Origin: Streptomyces sp. NBC_00536 | GTDB lineage: Bacteria; Actinomycetota; Actinomycetes; Streptomycetales; Streptomycetaceae | Direction of reading: 5' to 3' | Assembly (NCBI RefSeq): GCF_036346295.1 | Contig: NZ_CP107819.1 | Coordinates: forward strand, 186,001-250,000 | DNA: 64,000 nt | Part shown: in pieces, positions 9,868 through 17,397 of the stretch | Layout of the letters: every line of letters begins with the position of its first letter | How positions within the stretch are numbered: the stretch's first letter is position 1 | Notes under the pieces: model-generated | What the model was told of the DNA's origin: nothing | Database searches by the model: none | Seen by the model: only the letters and a program-made list of their open reading frames with translations | Translations under genes and position numbers: made by a program

Positions 9868-10806
9868 ATGCACACCGTTGCCGTCCTCGCGCTGGACCGG
9901 GTGATCCCGTTCGATCTGTCCACCCCGATCGAGGTCTTCACCCGCACCCGTCTCCCGGACGGACGCCCCGGCTACCGGATCCGCGTGTGCGCCGAGCAGC
10001 CGGAGGTCGATGCCGGTTCCTTCACCCTGCGCGCGCCCTGGGGACTGGAGGGGTTCAAGGGTGCGGACACGATCATCGTGCCCGGTACCGCCGACCCCAC
10101 CGCTCCGCTCGCCCCCGCTGTCCGCGACGCGCTGCGAGCGGCGGCCGACGACGGCACGCGCATCGCCTCCCTCTGCGTGGGCACCTTCCCGCTGGCCGCC
10201 ACCGGGCTCCTGGACGGCCTGCGGGCCACCACCCATTGGATGGCGTCCGACCTCCTCGCCGCGACGTACCCGGACATCGAGGTCGACCCGAACGTCCTGT
10301 ACGTCGACAACGGCCGGCTGCTCACCTCGGCCGGCGCCGCCGCGGGGCTGGATCTGTGCCTGCACATGATCCGCCGCGATTACGGTTCGGCCGTCGCCGC
10401 CGACGCCGCGCGGCTGTCCGTCATGCCACTGGAACGTGAGGGCGGGCAGGCGCAGTTCATCGTGCAGAACCACGCGCCCACCCCTCGGGGCTCGACCCTC
10501 GAACCGCTGCTGCTCTGGTTGCAGGGGAACCTCGGCTCCGAACTCAGCCTCGCCGACATCGCCGCCCAGGCGGGAACCAGTACCCGGACCTTGATCCGCC
10601 GCTTCCGCGAACAGACCGGCAGCACCCCGCTCCAGTGGCTCCACCGCGCCCGTGTCCGCCAGGCCCAGCACCTCCTGGAGACGACTCCCCACTCCGTCGA
10701 ACGGATCGGCGCCCAGGTCGGCTTCGGCTCACCCACCGCCTTCCGCGACCGGTTCAAGCGGACCACGGGCGTCAGCCCCCACACCTACCGCCGTACTTTC
10801 AGCTGA
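9868..10806 (+). CDS. GlxA-family regulator (DJ-1/PfpI domain plus AraC HTH)
   Basis: The 312-residue protein has an N-terminal DJ-1/PfpI amidotransferase-like domain (DTIIVPGTAD; nucleophile-elbow region IASLCVGTFPLAATGLLDG with Cys) and a C-terminal AraC double HTH (LSLADIAAQAGTSTRTLIRR, then VERIGAQVGFGSPTAFRDRF). This is the GlxA/FtrA arrangement of transcriptional activators, usually not peptidases. The ATG at 9868 is used. It is divergent from the small membrane protein gene and convergent with the reductase gene 37 bp downstream. The ligand and regulon are unknown. Confidence 0.9.
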   Translation: MHTVAVLALDRVIPFDLSTPIEVFTRTRLPDGRPGYRIRVCAEQPEVDAGSFTLRAPWGLEGFKGADTIIVPGTADPTAPLAPAVRDALRAAADDGTRIASLCVGTFPLAATGLLDGLRATTHWMASDLLAATYPDIEVDPNVLYVDNGRLLTSAGAAAGLDLCLHMIRRDYGSAVAADAARLSVMPLEREGGQAQFIVQNHAPTPRGSTLEPLLLWLQGNLGSELSLADIAAQAGTSTRTLIRRFREQTGSTPLQWLHRARVRQAQHLLETTPHSVERIGAQVGFGSPTAFRDRFKRTTGVSPHTYRRTFS

Positions 10807-10842
10807 CGCCGGCCCCTCCTCCCCCGTGCACGCGCCGGGGGC

Positions 10843-11406
10843 TCACGGGCGGGCGTAGCGGAGTTGCACGACGCCGTTGCCGAAGGTGTGCGTACCCTCC
10901 AGGCGCAGCGGCACCGGTCCGCCGCCCAGTTGGGGGAACAGTGGGGTGCCCCGGCCGATCCGTACCGGGTGTACGTAGATGCGGTACGCGTCGACCAGGT
11001 CGTGGGCCAGGAACGCGGTGGCCAGCCCGGCCCCGCCCAGTCCGAGGTCACCGCCCGGGGCGGCCTTGAGGGCGGCCACTTCCGCCGGGACCACGTCCCG
11101 CACGATCGTGGCGTTGTCACCGACGCGCTGGAGGGTGCGCGAGTACACGTATTTGGGGGTGTCCCGCCAGATGCGCGCGAAATCGGCCGTCGGCCCGGCG
11201 TTCGCGGGGTCGGCATCGGCCGTCGGCCAGACGCTCTCCATCAGCTCGTAGGTCACGCGCCCTTCGAGGAGGCCGCCCATGGCACGGACCTCGTCGTTGG
11301 CGTGCCGGTGCACCTCGTCATCGACGCGGTGCCAGTCGATCTGCCGGTCGGGCCCTTCGACGTATCCGTCCAGGGACATCGACATCATGAGGATGATCTG
11401 CCGCAT
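10843..11406 (-). CDS. Dihydrofolate reductase family protein (RibD C-terminal type)
   Basis: The 187-residue protein begins MRQIILMMSMSLDGYVEGPD, the N-terminal strand and SxDGY motif of the RibD C-terminal/DHFR-like reductases. It continues with LEGRVTYELM, KYVYSRTL and the nucleotide-binding GLGGAGLATAFLAHDLVD, and ends near GRGTPLFPQL. Length is normal for these NADPH-dependent reductases, whose physiological substrates are mostly unknown. It is divergent from a TetR regulator with a palindromic site in between, so regulation by that TetR is likely. Confidence 0.88.
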   Translation of the reverse strand: MRQIILMMSMSLDGYVEGPDRQIDWHRVDDEVHRHANDEVRAMGGLLEGRVTYELMESVWPTADADPANAGPTADFARIWRDTPKYVYSRTLQRVGDNATIVRDVVPAEVAALKAAPGGDLGLGGAGLATAFLAHDLVDAYRIYVHPVRIGRGTPLFPQLGGGPVPLRLEGTHTFGNGVVQLRYARP

Positions 11407-11487
11407 GGCGGCCCAGGCTACGCCCGCCGTCCGGCCCCTGGCGGGAGCCCACGGGCCCGCGCGCCGCGCTCTGCGGAAAATGCGTCC

Positions 11488-11501
11488 AGAACCGATGTTC
11501 T
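11488..11501. promoter_or_regulatory. Candidate TetR operator (AGAAC-CGAT-GTTCT)
   Basis: A perfect 5-bp inverted repeat, extending imperfectly outward as CCAGAAC and GTTCTAGG, lies in the 165-bp region between the divergent reductase and TetR genes. Confidence 0.4.
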
Positions 11502-11571
11502 AGGCTGGCCTTGACGGGAAGCAACGGGAAACAAGTGGATCAGCCGCTATGAGACCGAGGACGACTGCTCG

Positions 11572-12204
11572 ATGAGCCCGAAACAACAACGCGGCGAGGC
11601 CACGGTCGAACAAGTGCTGAACACGGCACTCGGCATCTACGCCTCGTCGGGCGAAGGCGGCCTCACCCTCAGCGCGATCACCCAGGCCAGCGGGGTCAGT
11701 TCGGGAAGCATCTACCACCACTTCGGCAGTCTCGACGGCGTGGTCACCGCGCTCACGCTGCGCTCGCTGGGCCAGCTCCTGAACACGCTCGGAACGGCGC
11801 TGATCCAGACAACACACGCCCGCTCCGGCATCCGGGCCGTCATCCTGGCCTACCTGGATTTCGCGCGGACCCAGCCGACCGAGGCCCGCCTCATCCACTC
11901 CGCCACCGCGGATCGCGAGGGCATGGCACAGGCCGGGCAGATCCGTGACTCCCAGGAGGCCCGGCTGGCGCCGATCGCCCTCTGGATCCAGGCACACCAG
12001 GACGCCGGTGAACTCGCGGACCTGTCCGCCCCCATGATCGAGTCCCTCGTCCTCGGACCGGTCGTCGCGGTCGTACGCCGCTGGCTCACCGTGGGCGACA
12101 TCGACATGGACGAAGCCGCCCGGGTACTGCCCGACCGGATCTGGCGCTCGGTCAGCCCTGACCGGCCCGCCGCCCTCGCGTCATCCGCTGCCGCCTCCGG
12201 CTGA
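11572..12204 (+). CDS. TetR-family transcriptional regulator
   Basis: The 210-residue protein has the TetR N-terminal HTH (TLSAITQASGVSSGSIYHHF, about 35-54, with the GSIYHHF recognition-helix signature) and an all-helical ligand domain. The ATG at 11572 is used; GAGG lies about 15 bases upstream, which is far. It is divergent from the DHFR-like reductase gene and convergent with the cupin gene, whose stop lies only seven bases beyond its own. It probably represses the reductase gene and itself. Confidence 0.88.
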   Translation: MSPKQQRGEATVEQVLNTALGIYASSGEGGLTLSAITQASGVSSGSIYHHFGSLDGVVTALTLRSLGQLLNTLGTALIQTTHARSGIRAVILAYLDFARTQPTEARLIHSATADREGMAQAGQIRDSQEARLAPIALWIQAHQDAGELADLSAPMIESLVLGPVVAVVRRWLTVGDIDMDEAARVLPDRIWRSVSPDRPAALASSAAASG

Positions 12205-12210
12205 GCCGCG

Positions 12211-12672
12211 TCATTCCTCGTATCGGATGCCGTGGCGGGAGGCGATGAGGTTGAGTGCCTCGGGGCTGAAGGTCCCGTCGGGGTTGAGGGAGGCGGGTCC
12301 GGCTTCGGCCAGGTCCTCCAGGTAGCACTCCCAGCCGCCGGGTGAGGAGATCTGCAGCACGCGGGGCGATATGTCGGTGGCACGGCTGAGCGCGTGCGGA
12401 ACCCCCTTGGGCAGGAGGACGAACGAGCCGGCGGGGAAGGTGAGGTCCTCGCCGTCGAAGTGCACGCCGAGTTCGCCCTCCAGAACGTAGATCATCTCGT
12501 CCGCGAGGTGGTGGGTGTGCCGCGGGATGTCACGGGCCAAGGTGACCTCCAGTAGCGAGAGGCGGCCTTCGGTGTCCTCCGTGCGCGCCTTGATCTCCAT
12601 GGGCGGGGGCAGGGTGACGCGGCCGGGCCTGCGCTCGCCGGGCAGCAGCTTGATGAATCGGTCCTTCGACAT
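12211..12672 (-). CDS. Cupin-domain protein
   Basis: The ATG at 12672 (MSKDRFIKLLPGE) follows an AGGA; the longer open frame to 12744 adds only low-quality sequence. The 153-residue product is a single small cupin. Motif 1 RHTHHLADEMIYVLEGELG supplies His, His and Glu metal ligands, and motif 2 reads PAGSFVLLPKGVPHAL with the last His. It is likely a metal-binding oxygenase or isomerase of a small hydrophobic substrate, but the substrate is unknown. It lies about 100 bp downstream of the MarR gene on the same strand and is probably cotranscribed with it. Confidence 0.85.
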   Translation of the reverse strand: MSKDRFIKLLPGERRPGRVTLPPPMEIKARTEDTEGRLSLLEVTLARDIPRHTHHLADEMIYVLEGELGVHFDGEDLTFPAGSFVLLPKGVPHALSRATDISPRVLQISSPGGWECYLEDLAEAGPASLNPDGTFSPEALNLIASRHGIRYEE

Positions 12673-12739
12673 GATGTTCCTGTCTCCCTCTGTCGGGTGA
12701 TGGGGGCGTGCCGAGTGGTGGGTGCGTGCCGGGTCGTGG

Positions 12740-12781
12740 TTCACCGGTCGGGGTTCACCGGTCGGGGTTCACCGGTCGGGG
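12740..12781. repeat. 14-bp tandem repeat x3
   Basis: Three exact copies of ttcaccggtcgggg lie end to end. The third contains the MarR stop codon (tca at 12769-12771), so the array sits at the 3' end of that gene, as in the LysR array at 7261. Confidence 0.9.
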
Positions 12782-13275
12782 TCGGCGGCTTGGAGGACCT
12801 CGGCCAGCCGGGTCAGCGCGGCCACAACCTGCTCCCGGTCCTCGCCGAGGCCGGCCAGCAGCTCGATCTCACGTTCCAGCAGGCGGGGCAAGAGCGTGTC
12901 GATGGCCGTCGCGCCCGTCTCGGTGATGGCGACCTCCGCCGTTCTGCGGTCCGCCGCGCTGGGAGCGCGCCGGATGTAACCACGGTCCTCCAGACGGGCC
13001 AGGCTCTTGCTCACCGCCACGCGCGAGATCCCCAGATGCGCGGCCAGGCGGCTGGCGATCACCGGCCCCGAGGCGTGCCGCAACGGAATGAGCAGATCCA
13101 GCTCCGGCGCGGTCACCGGCGCCGCCTCGTGGAGCGGGCGCAAAGCCCGCTCGTGCAGCAGGTGGACCCGCCGGATCAGCGCGATCACCTCCATCGGGGA
13201 GGTATCGACGCCCGGATGCCGCGCTGTCCACTGCGCACGCATGTCCTCTACGGAAGGAAGCACACCCACACCCAC
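12769..13275 (-). CDS. MarR-family transcriptional regulator
   Basis: The 168-residue protein starts at GTG 13275. It has the MarR winged HTH: IASRLAAHLGISRVAVSKSL (recognition helix), LEDRGYIRRAPSAADRRTAE (wing with the DRR motif) and the C-terminal dimerisation helices. It heads a minus-strand unit with the cupin gene and is divergent from the macro/UDG/ART fusion gene. An inverted repeat at 13296-13312 lies just upstream of its start and is a good operator candidate, so both directions may be controlled. Confidence 0.9.
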   Translation of the reverse strand: MGVGVLPSVEDMRAQWTARHPGVDTSPMEVIALIRRVHLLHERALRPLHEAAPVTAPELDLLIPLRHASGPVIASRLAAHLGISRVAVSKSLARLEDRGYIRRAPSAADRRTAEVAITETGATAIDTLLPRLLEREIELLAGLGEDREQVVAALTRLAEVLQAADPDR

Positions 13276-13295
13276 GCCCCATCAATCGTTAACCA

Positions 13296-13312
13296 GTGAA
13301 CAATGCGTTCAC
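13296..13312. promoter_or_regulatory. Candidate MarR operator (GTGAAC-N5-GTTCAC)
   Basis: A perfect 6-bp inverted repeat with a 5-bp spacer lies 21 bp upstream of the MarR start and 115 bp upstream of the divergent fusion gene. Confidence 0.55.
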
Positions 13313-13339
13313 GGTAAGCCATGCGGCGTGTGCAATGCA

Positions 13340-13368
13340 ACAACGCCGCCTTCACGGGGCGGCGTTGT
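13340..13368. promoter_or_regulatory. 11-bp hairpin in the leader of the fusion gene
   Basis: ACAACGCCGCC (13340-13350) pairs perfectly with 13358-13368 across a 7-base loop. It lies 58 bp before the ATG of the macro/UDG/ART gene. There is no T tract after it; it could be an operator, an attenuator or a leader structure. Confidence 0.5.
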
Positions 13369-13426
13369 CAGTGGCTGCGGATACGTTCAAGGGGTTGCAA
13401 GGACCGTATTCCGACAGGAGTGGACG

Positions 13427-15736
13427 ATGACCGAGAGCATTGAGCAGCCCGCGCTCAGAGTGGTGGTGACAGACGTCAACGAGCGTGTCGTGGAGGCATG
13501 GCGGGCGGCGTTCGCGGACACTCCCGGCATCGAGATCCGCCAGGGCTCGATCCTCGACGAGGATGTCGATGCCTGGGTCACCCCGACCAACTCCCTGGGC
13601 CGGATGGACGGCGGGGTCGACGCCGTCATCAAGCGGCACCTCGGATCCGGCATCCAGGTACGCGTACAGCGGGCGATCCGCGACCAGTTCGCCGGGGCCC
13701 TCCCGGTGGGCAGCGCGGTGTGTGTCCCTTCGGGGGCGGCCGTCCCCCGGTACCTGATATCGACGCCGACCATGGTCCAGTCCTCGCAGAACGTGAGCGC
13801 CACGCTGAACGTGGCCCTGGCGTGCGCCGCCGCGTTCCAGGCCGTACACCGGCAGAACCGGAAGGTGCCGGGCAGCATCCGTTCCGTGGCGCTGGTCGGG
13901 ATGGGTGCGCAGACCGGGCGGGTACCGGCCAGGGTGTGCGCCAACCTGATGTGGACCGGCTACACCCTCTTCCACGACCACTGCTTCGAGGACGACGACG
14001 AACTGCGCGCCACGATCATCACGCAGTTGAACGGTATCGAGGACGCTCCGGTCGAGGAGCGGGTGCGCATCGTGCCGCCGAAGTCGGCAGCCCCTGCCCC
14101 CGCCCCCGACTCTGCCCCTGCCCCCGCCCCCGCCTCGGACCAGCCCGACGCGGACGACCCCCTGGCCCTCGCCGGACTGTTCGACGGCGGCGGTGAGCCC
14201 TGGCTCCCGCTCCTGAAGCCTGTCATCGAGGCGCACCCGGATGCCGCCCGGTTCATCGGGAAGGGCCGCAGCCCCGAGGTCGTCCCGGTCCGTGAGCTGA
14301 CCTTCCAGGCGCTCAAGCCCCACCCGCCGCACAAGTGGAAGGTCGTCGTCTTCGGCCAGAACCCGTACCCGCGCCCGGAGAGCGCGACCGGGATAGCCAT
14401 GTTCGACAACGCCTTCAACGACTGGAAGGACAGCCAGTTCGGCCGGGTCGTCAGCATCCGCTGCATCATCAAGGCGGCGGCGATGTGGAAGTACGGCATC
14501 GCCAAGAAGACGCCGATCGCCGACGTCCGCGCGCTGTTGAAGGAGCGGGACACGGTCCAGCCTCCGGAGTGGTTCCAGGCGATGCTCACGCAGGGCGTGC
14601 TGCTGCTGAACGCCTCGCTGACGGCCAGCGGCGACGGGGCGATGGGCACCGACCAGCACACGGCCTTCTGGCGTCCCGTCGCCGAACGGATCGTCGAGGA
14701 GATCCTCAAGGGCAAGCAGGACGCCGACGAAGAGGACCGCGGGGTCGTGTTCGCTTGGTGGGGCGCCCATGCCCGCAACCTCAAGCGCATCGTCCTGCGC
14801 CTCCAGGAGAAGTACCCGGACGTCGACGTCCGGCACATCGACCACGCGAACCCGGCGGCGCAGGGCGACATCTTCTGCGAGGGCGACCACTTCGCCATGG
14901 TCAACGAGGCCCTCGCGTCGCTGGGGGCCGACGGGATCGACTGGCTGCCGAGCAAGGGGTGGAACGAGGGCGCGGCGGCCGGACCGGGCGGTGGGGACGG
15001 GGGTGTCGCGGCACGCATGGGCGCCTTCATCGAGTCGACCATGAACCTGCACCAGCTGTACCTGGAGCGGCTCACCAGTGTCAAGGACGAGGGCCTGGTC
15101 CTCCCCGCGATCACCGGGGTGTTCGACACCCCGCTGATGGACTTCCAGGGCGCCGTCGCGCCGGTCGCCGCCGCGTTGTCCGGGCTCGCCGGACACATCG
15201 ACCGCTCGCGCGACTTCGGCAAGCGGCGGGCGGACGAGATGTCCGGCGGCCTGTCCGCCGACGCGATCGCCGCGCTGTACCTCTACACCTGCGAGTCCGC
15301 GTTCTACCGCGAGATAAACGCCGTCCTGCGCTCCCCGGACCGCGCCAGGCTCACGCCCTACCTGCCGTACCTGCGGCTGCTGTTCTCCGCGGTATCGGGG
15401 CTGCCCGGTCACACGCAGCCGCTGTGGCGCGGTGTCTCGCTGGACCTGCGGGCCCAGTACCCGGTGGGCCGGACGGTGACCTGGTGGGGCGTCTCCTCGT
15501 GCACCTCCGAGCTGAAGGTGGCCCGTTCCTTCCTGGGCGGCCGCGGCAAGCGCACGCTCTTCGAGGTGACGTCCGCCAAGGCCGTCGGGATCAGGAAGTT
15601 CTCCGCCTTCACCGGGGAGGAGGAATACATCCTCGCGCCGGGCACGCAGCTCAAGGTGACGGACGTGAAGAGCGAGCGCGGCGGTCTGTGCACGGTCAAG
15701 CTGACCGAATCGGACGCGCCTCCCCTGGTGTCCTGA
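13427..15736 (+). CDS. Macro domain - UDG-like domain - ADP-ribosyltransferase fusion
   Basis: ATG at 13427 follows AGGAG; frame open upstream, but this start gives 769 residues beginning in a domain. Residues 10-190 form a macro domain (TPTNSLGRMDGGVDAVIKRH, then VALVGMGAQTGRVP), the ADP-ribose-binding fold. A Pro/Ala linker spans 217-240. Residues 255-510 resemble uracil-DNA glycosylase: FGQNPYP (UNG GQDPYH, Asp to Asn312, His to Pro315), LLLNASLT (UNG LLLNTVLT), VVFAWWGAHARNLK (UNG VFLLWGSHAQ) and HANPAA (UNG HPSPLS, His473 kept). After a Gly-rich linker, residues 535-769 end in an ART: LWRGV (R668), WWGVSSCTS (S690) and FSAFTGEEEYIL (E731-x-E733), the R-S-ExE set of arginine-type ARTs. 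No signal peptide. Divergent from MarR. Function unproven. Confidence 0.8.
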   Translation: MTESIEQPALRVVVTDVNERVVEAWRAAFADTPGIEIRQGSILDEDVDAWVTPTNSLGRMDGGVDAVIKRHLGSGIQVRVQRAIRDQFAGALPVGSAVCVPSGAAVPRYLISTPTMVQSSQNVSATLNVALACAAAFQAVHRQNRKVPGSIRSVALVGMGAQTGRVPARVCANLMWTGYTLFHDHCFEDDDELRATIITQLNGIEDAPVEERVRIVPPKSAAPAPAPDSAPAPAPASDQPDADDPLALAGLFDGGGEPWLPLLKPVIEAHPDAARFIGKGRSPEVVPVRELTFQALKPHPPHKWKVVVFGQNPYPRPESATGIAMFDNAFNDWKDSQFGRVVSIRCIIKAAAMWKYGIAKKTPIADVRALLKERDTVQPPEWFQAMLTQGVLLLNASLTASGDGAMGTDQHTAFWRPVAERIVEEILKGKQDADEEDRGVVFAWWGAHARNLKRIVLRLQEKYPDVDVRHIDHANPAAQGDIFCEGDHFAMVNEALASLGADGIDWLPSKGWNEGAAAGPGGGDGGVAARMGAFIESTMNLHQLYLERLTSVKDEGLVLPAITGVFDTPLMDFQGAVAPVAAALSGLAGHIDRSRDFGKRRADEMSGGLSADAIAALYLYTCESAFYREINAVLRSPDRARLTPYLPYLRLLFSAVSGLPGHTQPLWRGVSLDLRAQYPVGRTVTWWGVSSCTSELKVARSFLGGRGKRTLFEVTSAKAVGIRKFSAFTGEEEYILAPGTQLKVTDVKSERGGLCTVKLTESDAPPLVS

Positions 15737-15744
15737 CCCACCGT

Positions 15745-15770
15745 CCCGGGCCGGGCCGGCCCGGCCCGGG
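15745..15770 (+). terminator. 26-bp perfect palindrome after the fusion gene
   Basis: A fully self-complementary GC palindrome (CCCGGGCCGGGCC and its mirror) begins 8 bp after the stop codon. It has no loop beyond the centre and no T tract, but it is a plausible GC-type actinomycete terminator. Confidence 0.55.
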
Positions 15771-15858
15771 AATTCAGCGCGCCCGCGCTCGTGGGGAACG
15801 CCGGACAGCTCCGAAAAATCGTTTCCGGGCAGAGCGCTCAGTCCATAAGGTGCGGTCC

Positions 15859-16416
15859 GTGGACACCCGATACCAGCGACTCGTCGTCGCCGACGCCGAC
15901 CTCCTGACCGACTTTCTGGTCAACGGTGCGTGGCCGTTTCACGGCCCGGCGGCGATGGACCGCGACGTCGTCCGGCGACGGGTCGAGGACGGCTTCTACG
16001 AGGGTCGCGAAAGCCGGACCTTCTGGATGGTCGAGGGCGGCGGGAGGGTCGGGCTGATCCGTCTCTTCGATCTGGCTGACGTGCCGGAAGGTGGCACTCC
16101 GATGTTCGACCTCCGGATCGCGTCCGCCCACCGCGGTCGAGGTCTCGGCAGGCAGGGCCTCGCATGGCTGACGGGGTATTTGTTCACCGAGTTCCCCGGC
16201 CTCGGGCGGATCGAGGGCACCACGCGCCAGGACAACCGCGCGATGCGCCGCACGTTCCTGTCCGGCGGGTACGCCAAGGAAGCGCACTACCGGGACGCTT
16301 GGCCAGGTACACGGGGGCGGGTCCACGACGCGGTCGGATACGCGATCCTGCGTCGTGACTGGCTGTCCGGCGAGACGACGCCGCCCGACTGGGACGATGA
16401 GATGCCCGTGTCCTGA
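15859..16416 (+). CDS. GNAT-family N-acetyltransferase
   Basis: The frame is open far upstream as the shadow of the fusion gene. The chosen start is GTG 15859, with AAGG eight bases upstream; GTG 15850 is the alternative. The 185-residue product has the GNAT core: a strand with GLIRLFDL, FDLRIASAHRGRGLGRQGLA (acetyl-CoA loop RGRGLGRQG), IEGTTRQDNRAMRRTF and GYAKEAHYRDAW. This is the RimJ/RimL-like layout, which acetylates protein N-termini or small amines. It lies 122 bp after the fusion gene, past the palindrome, and may have its own promoter. Confidence 0.85.
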   Translation: MDTRYQRLVVADADLLTDFLVNGAWPFHGPAAMDRDVVRRRVEDGFYEGRESRTFWMVEGGGRVGLIRLFDLADVPEGGTPMFDLRIASAHRGRGLGRQGLAWLTGYLFTEFPGLGRIEGTTRQDNRAMRRTFLSGGYAKEAHYRDAWPGTRGRVHDAVGYAILRRDWLSGETTPPDWDDEMPVS

Positions 16417-16448
16417 GAGGGCGCCGGCCACCGTGGGCCGTTCCGCGG

Positions 16449-17366
16449 CTACGGCTGGCCGACGGGGTCCCGCGCGGGTTCGGGGTCCGTCGGTGGGGCG
16501 GAAGGGCGGCGGGGTTCGGCCCGGATGCCGATGATGACGACGGTGATGAGGCAGAACGCGACGATGGTCTCGGCCCAGAGGAACGCGAGGTAGTCGAGCA
16601 GGCAGCCGATCGGAGGGGTGCCCGGGGCCGCGTTGCGGAAGGCCGCCAGGGCGAACAGGGTGGCGGCCATCCAGCCGAGGGCGGGCCAGGTGAGGCCTTT
16701 GCGGCGGGTGACGAGGAACCATCCGCCGATCAGGACGGACACGGCGAGTGCCCACATCGCGACCATCATGAAGCAGGCGAAGACGAGCACGCTGTTGGAA
16801 CGGGCCAGCCCGATGTCGAGCAGGGCGGTGCCGTCCTTCGCCGTCGCGGTGTCCACCGAGGCGGTGAAGAGCACGTCGTTGTTGGAGAGCTGGACGCGGA
16901 CCGGAACCTTGTCGCCGCCGAGCACCGCGCCGAACTCGACGGGTGCCTCGTAGGCGTCGAAGGGGTAGTCGGTGATGGAGCCGCCCGTGAGCGCGACCGG
17001 TACGTCCAGGGTGGAGATGCGCTGGTGGGCCTTGAACGTCAGGTCGCCCCGGGTCGCGGTCGACGTCTGGAGCGTCAGGTCCTCGACGGGAGAGATCCCG
17101 CCGGCCTCGGCCAGCGCTCCCCGTGGTCTCACCTGGATCCGCAGCACCATCTCGCGCCCGGCGGCGTCGACGCGCTGGACGCTCGCGTCGACGTCCACCC
17201 GGTCGGAATCGGCCCGGCCCGCTGTGTACACGGTGTCCAGCGCCTGACGTTCACCGAACTGGAGCCACGCCCCCACGGTGACCGCCGCCACGATGGCGAG
17301 CAGGACCAGCCCCGGCAGCAGCGGGATGCGACGACCTGTGGGAGAGGGGCGGCTGGACTGGGACAC
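16449..17366 (-). CDS. DUF4436-type membrane protein
   Basis: The start is the GTG at 17366, with CGGAG five bases upstream. The 305-residue protein has one N-terminal membrane anchor (PLLPGLVLLAIVAAVTVGAW), an extracytoplasmic beta-rich region of about 170 residues (DSDRVDVDASVQRVDAAG to DIGLARSN) with the SITDYPFDAYEAPVEF element, and three C-terminal membrane segments. This is the DUF4436 layout; no biochemical role is known to me. It lies 31 bp after the agmatine-deiminase-like gene on the same strand and is likely cotranscribed with it. Confidence 0.8.
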   Translation of the reverse strand: MSQSSRPSPTGRRIPLLPGLVLLAIVAAVTVGAWLQFGERQALDTVYTAGRADSDRVDVDASVQRVDAAGREMVLRIQVRPRGALAEAGGISPVEDLTLQTSTATRGDLTFKAHQRISTLDVPVALTGGSITDYPFDAYEAPVEFGAVLGGDKVPVRVQLSNNDVLFTASVDTATAKDGTALLDIGLARSNSVLVFACFMMVAMWALAVSVLIGGWFLVTRRKGLTWPALGWMAATLFALAAFRNAAPGTPPIGCLLDYLAFLWAETIVAFCLITVVIIGIRAEPRRPSAPPTDPEPARDPVGQP

Positions 17367-17397
17367 GGTGGCTCCGGTGGTGCGCGGGTGGGGTTGA

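Noticed and set aside
14335..16416. 693-codon frame running through the fusion gene into the acetyltransferase
   Set aside because: Only the part from about 15859 has protein-like content. The first part is a frame shadow of the fusion gene.
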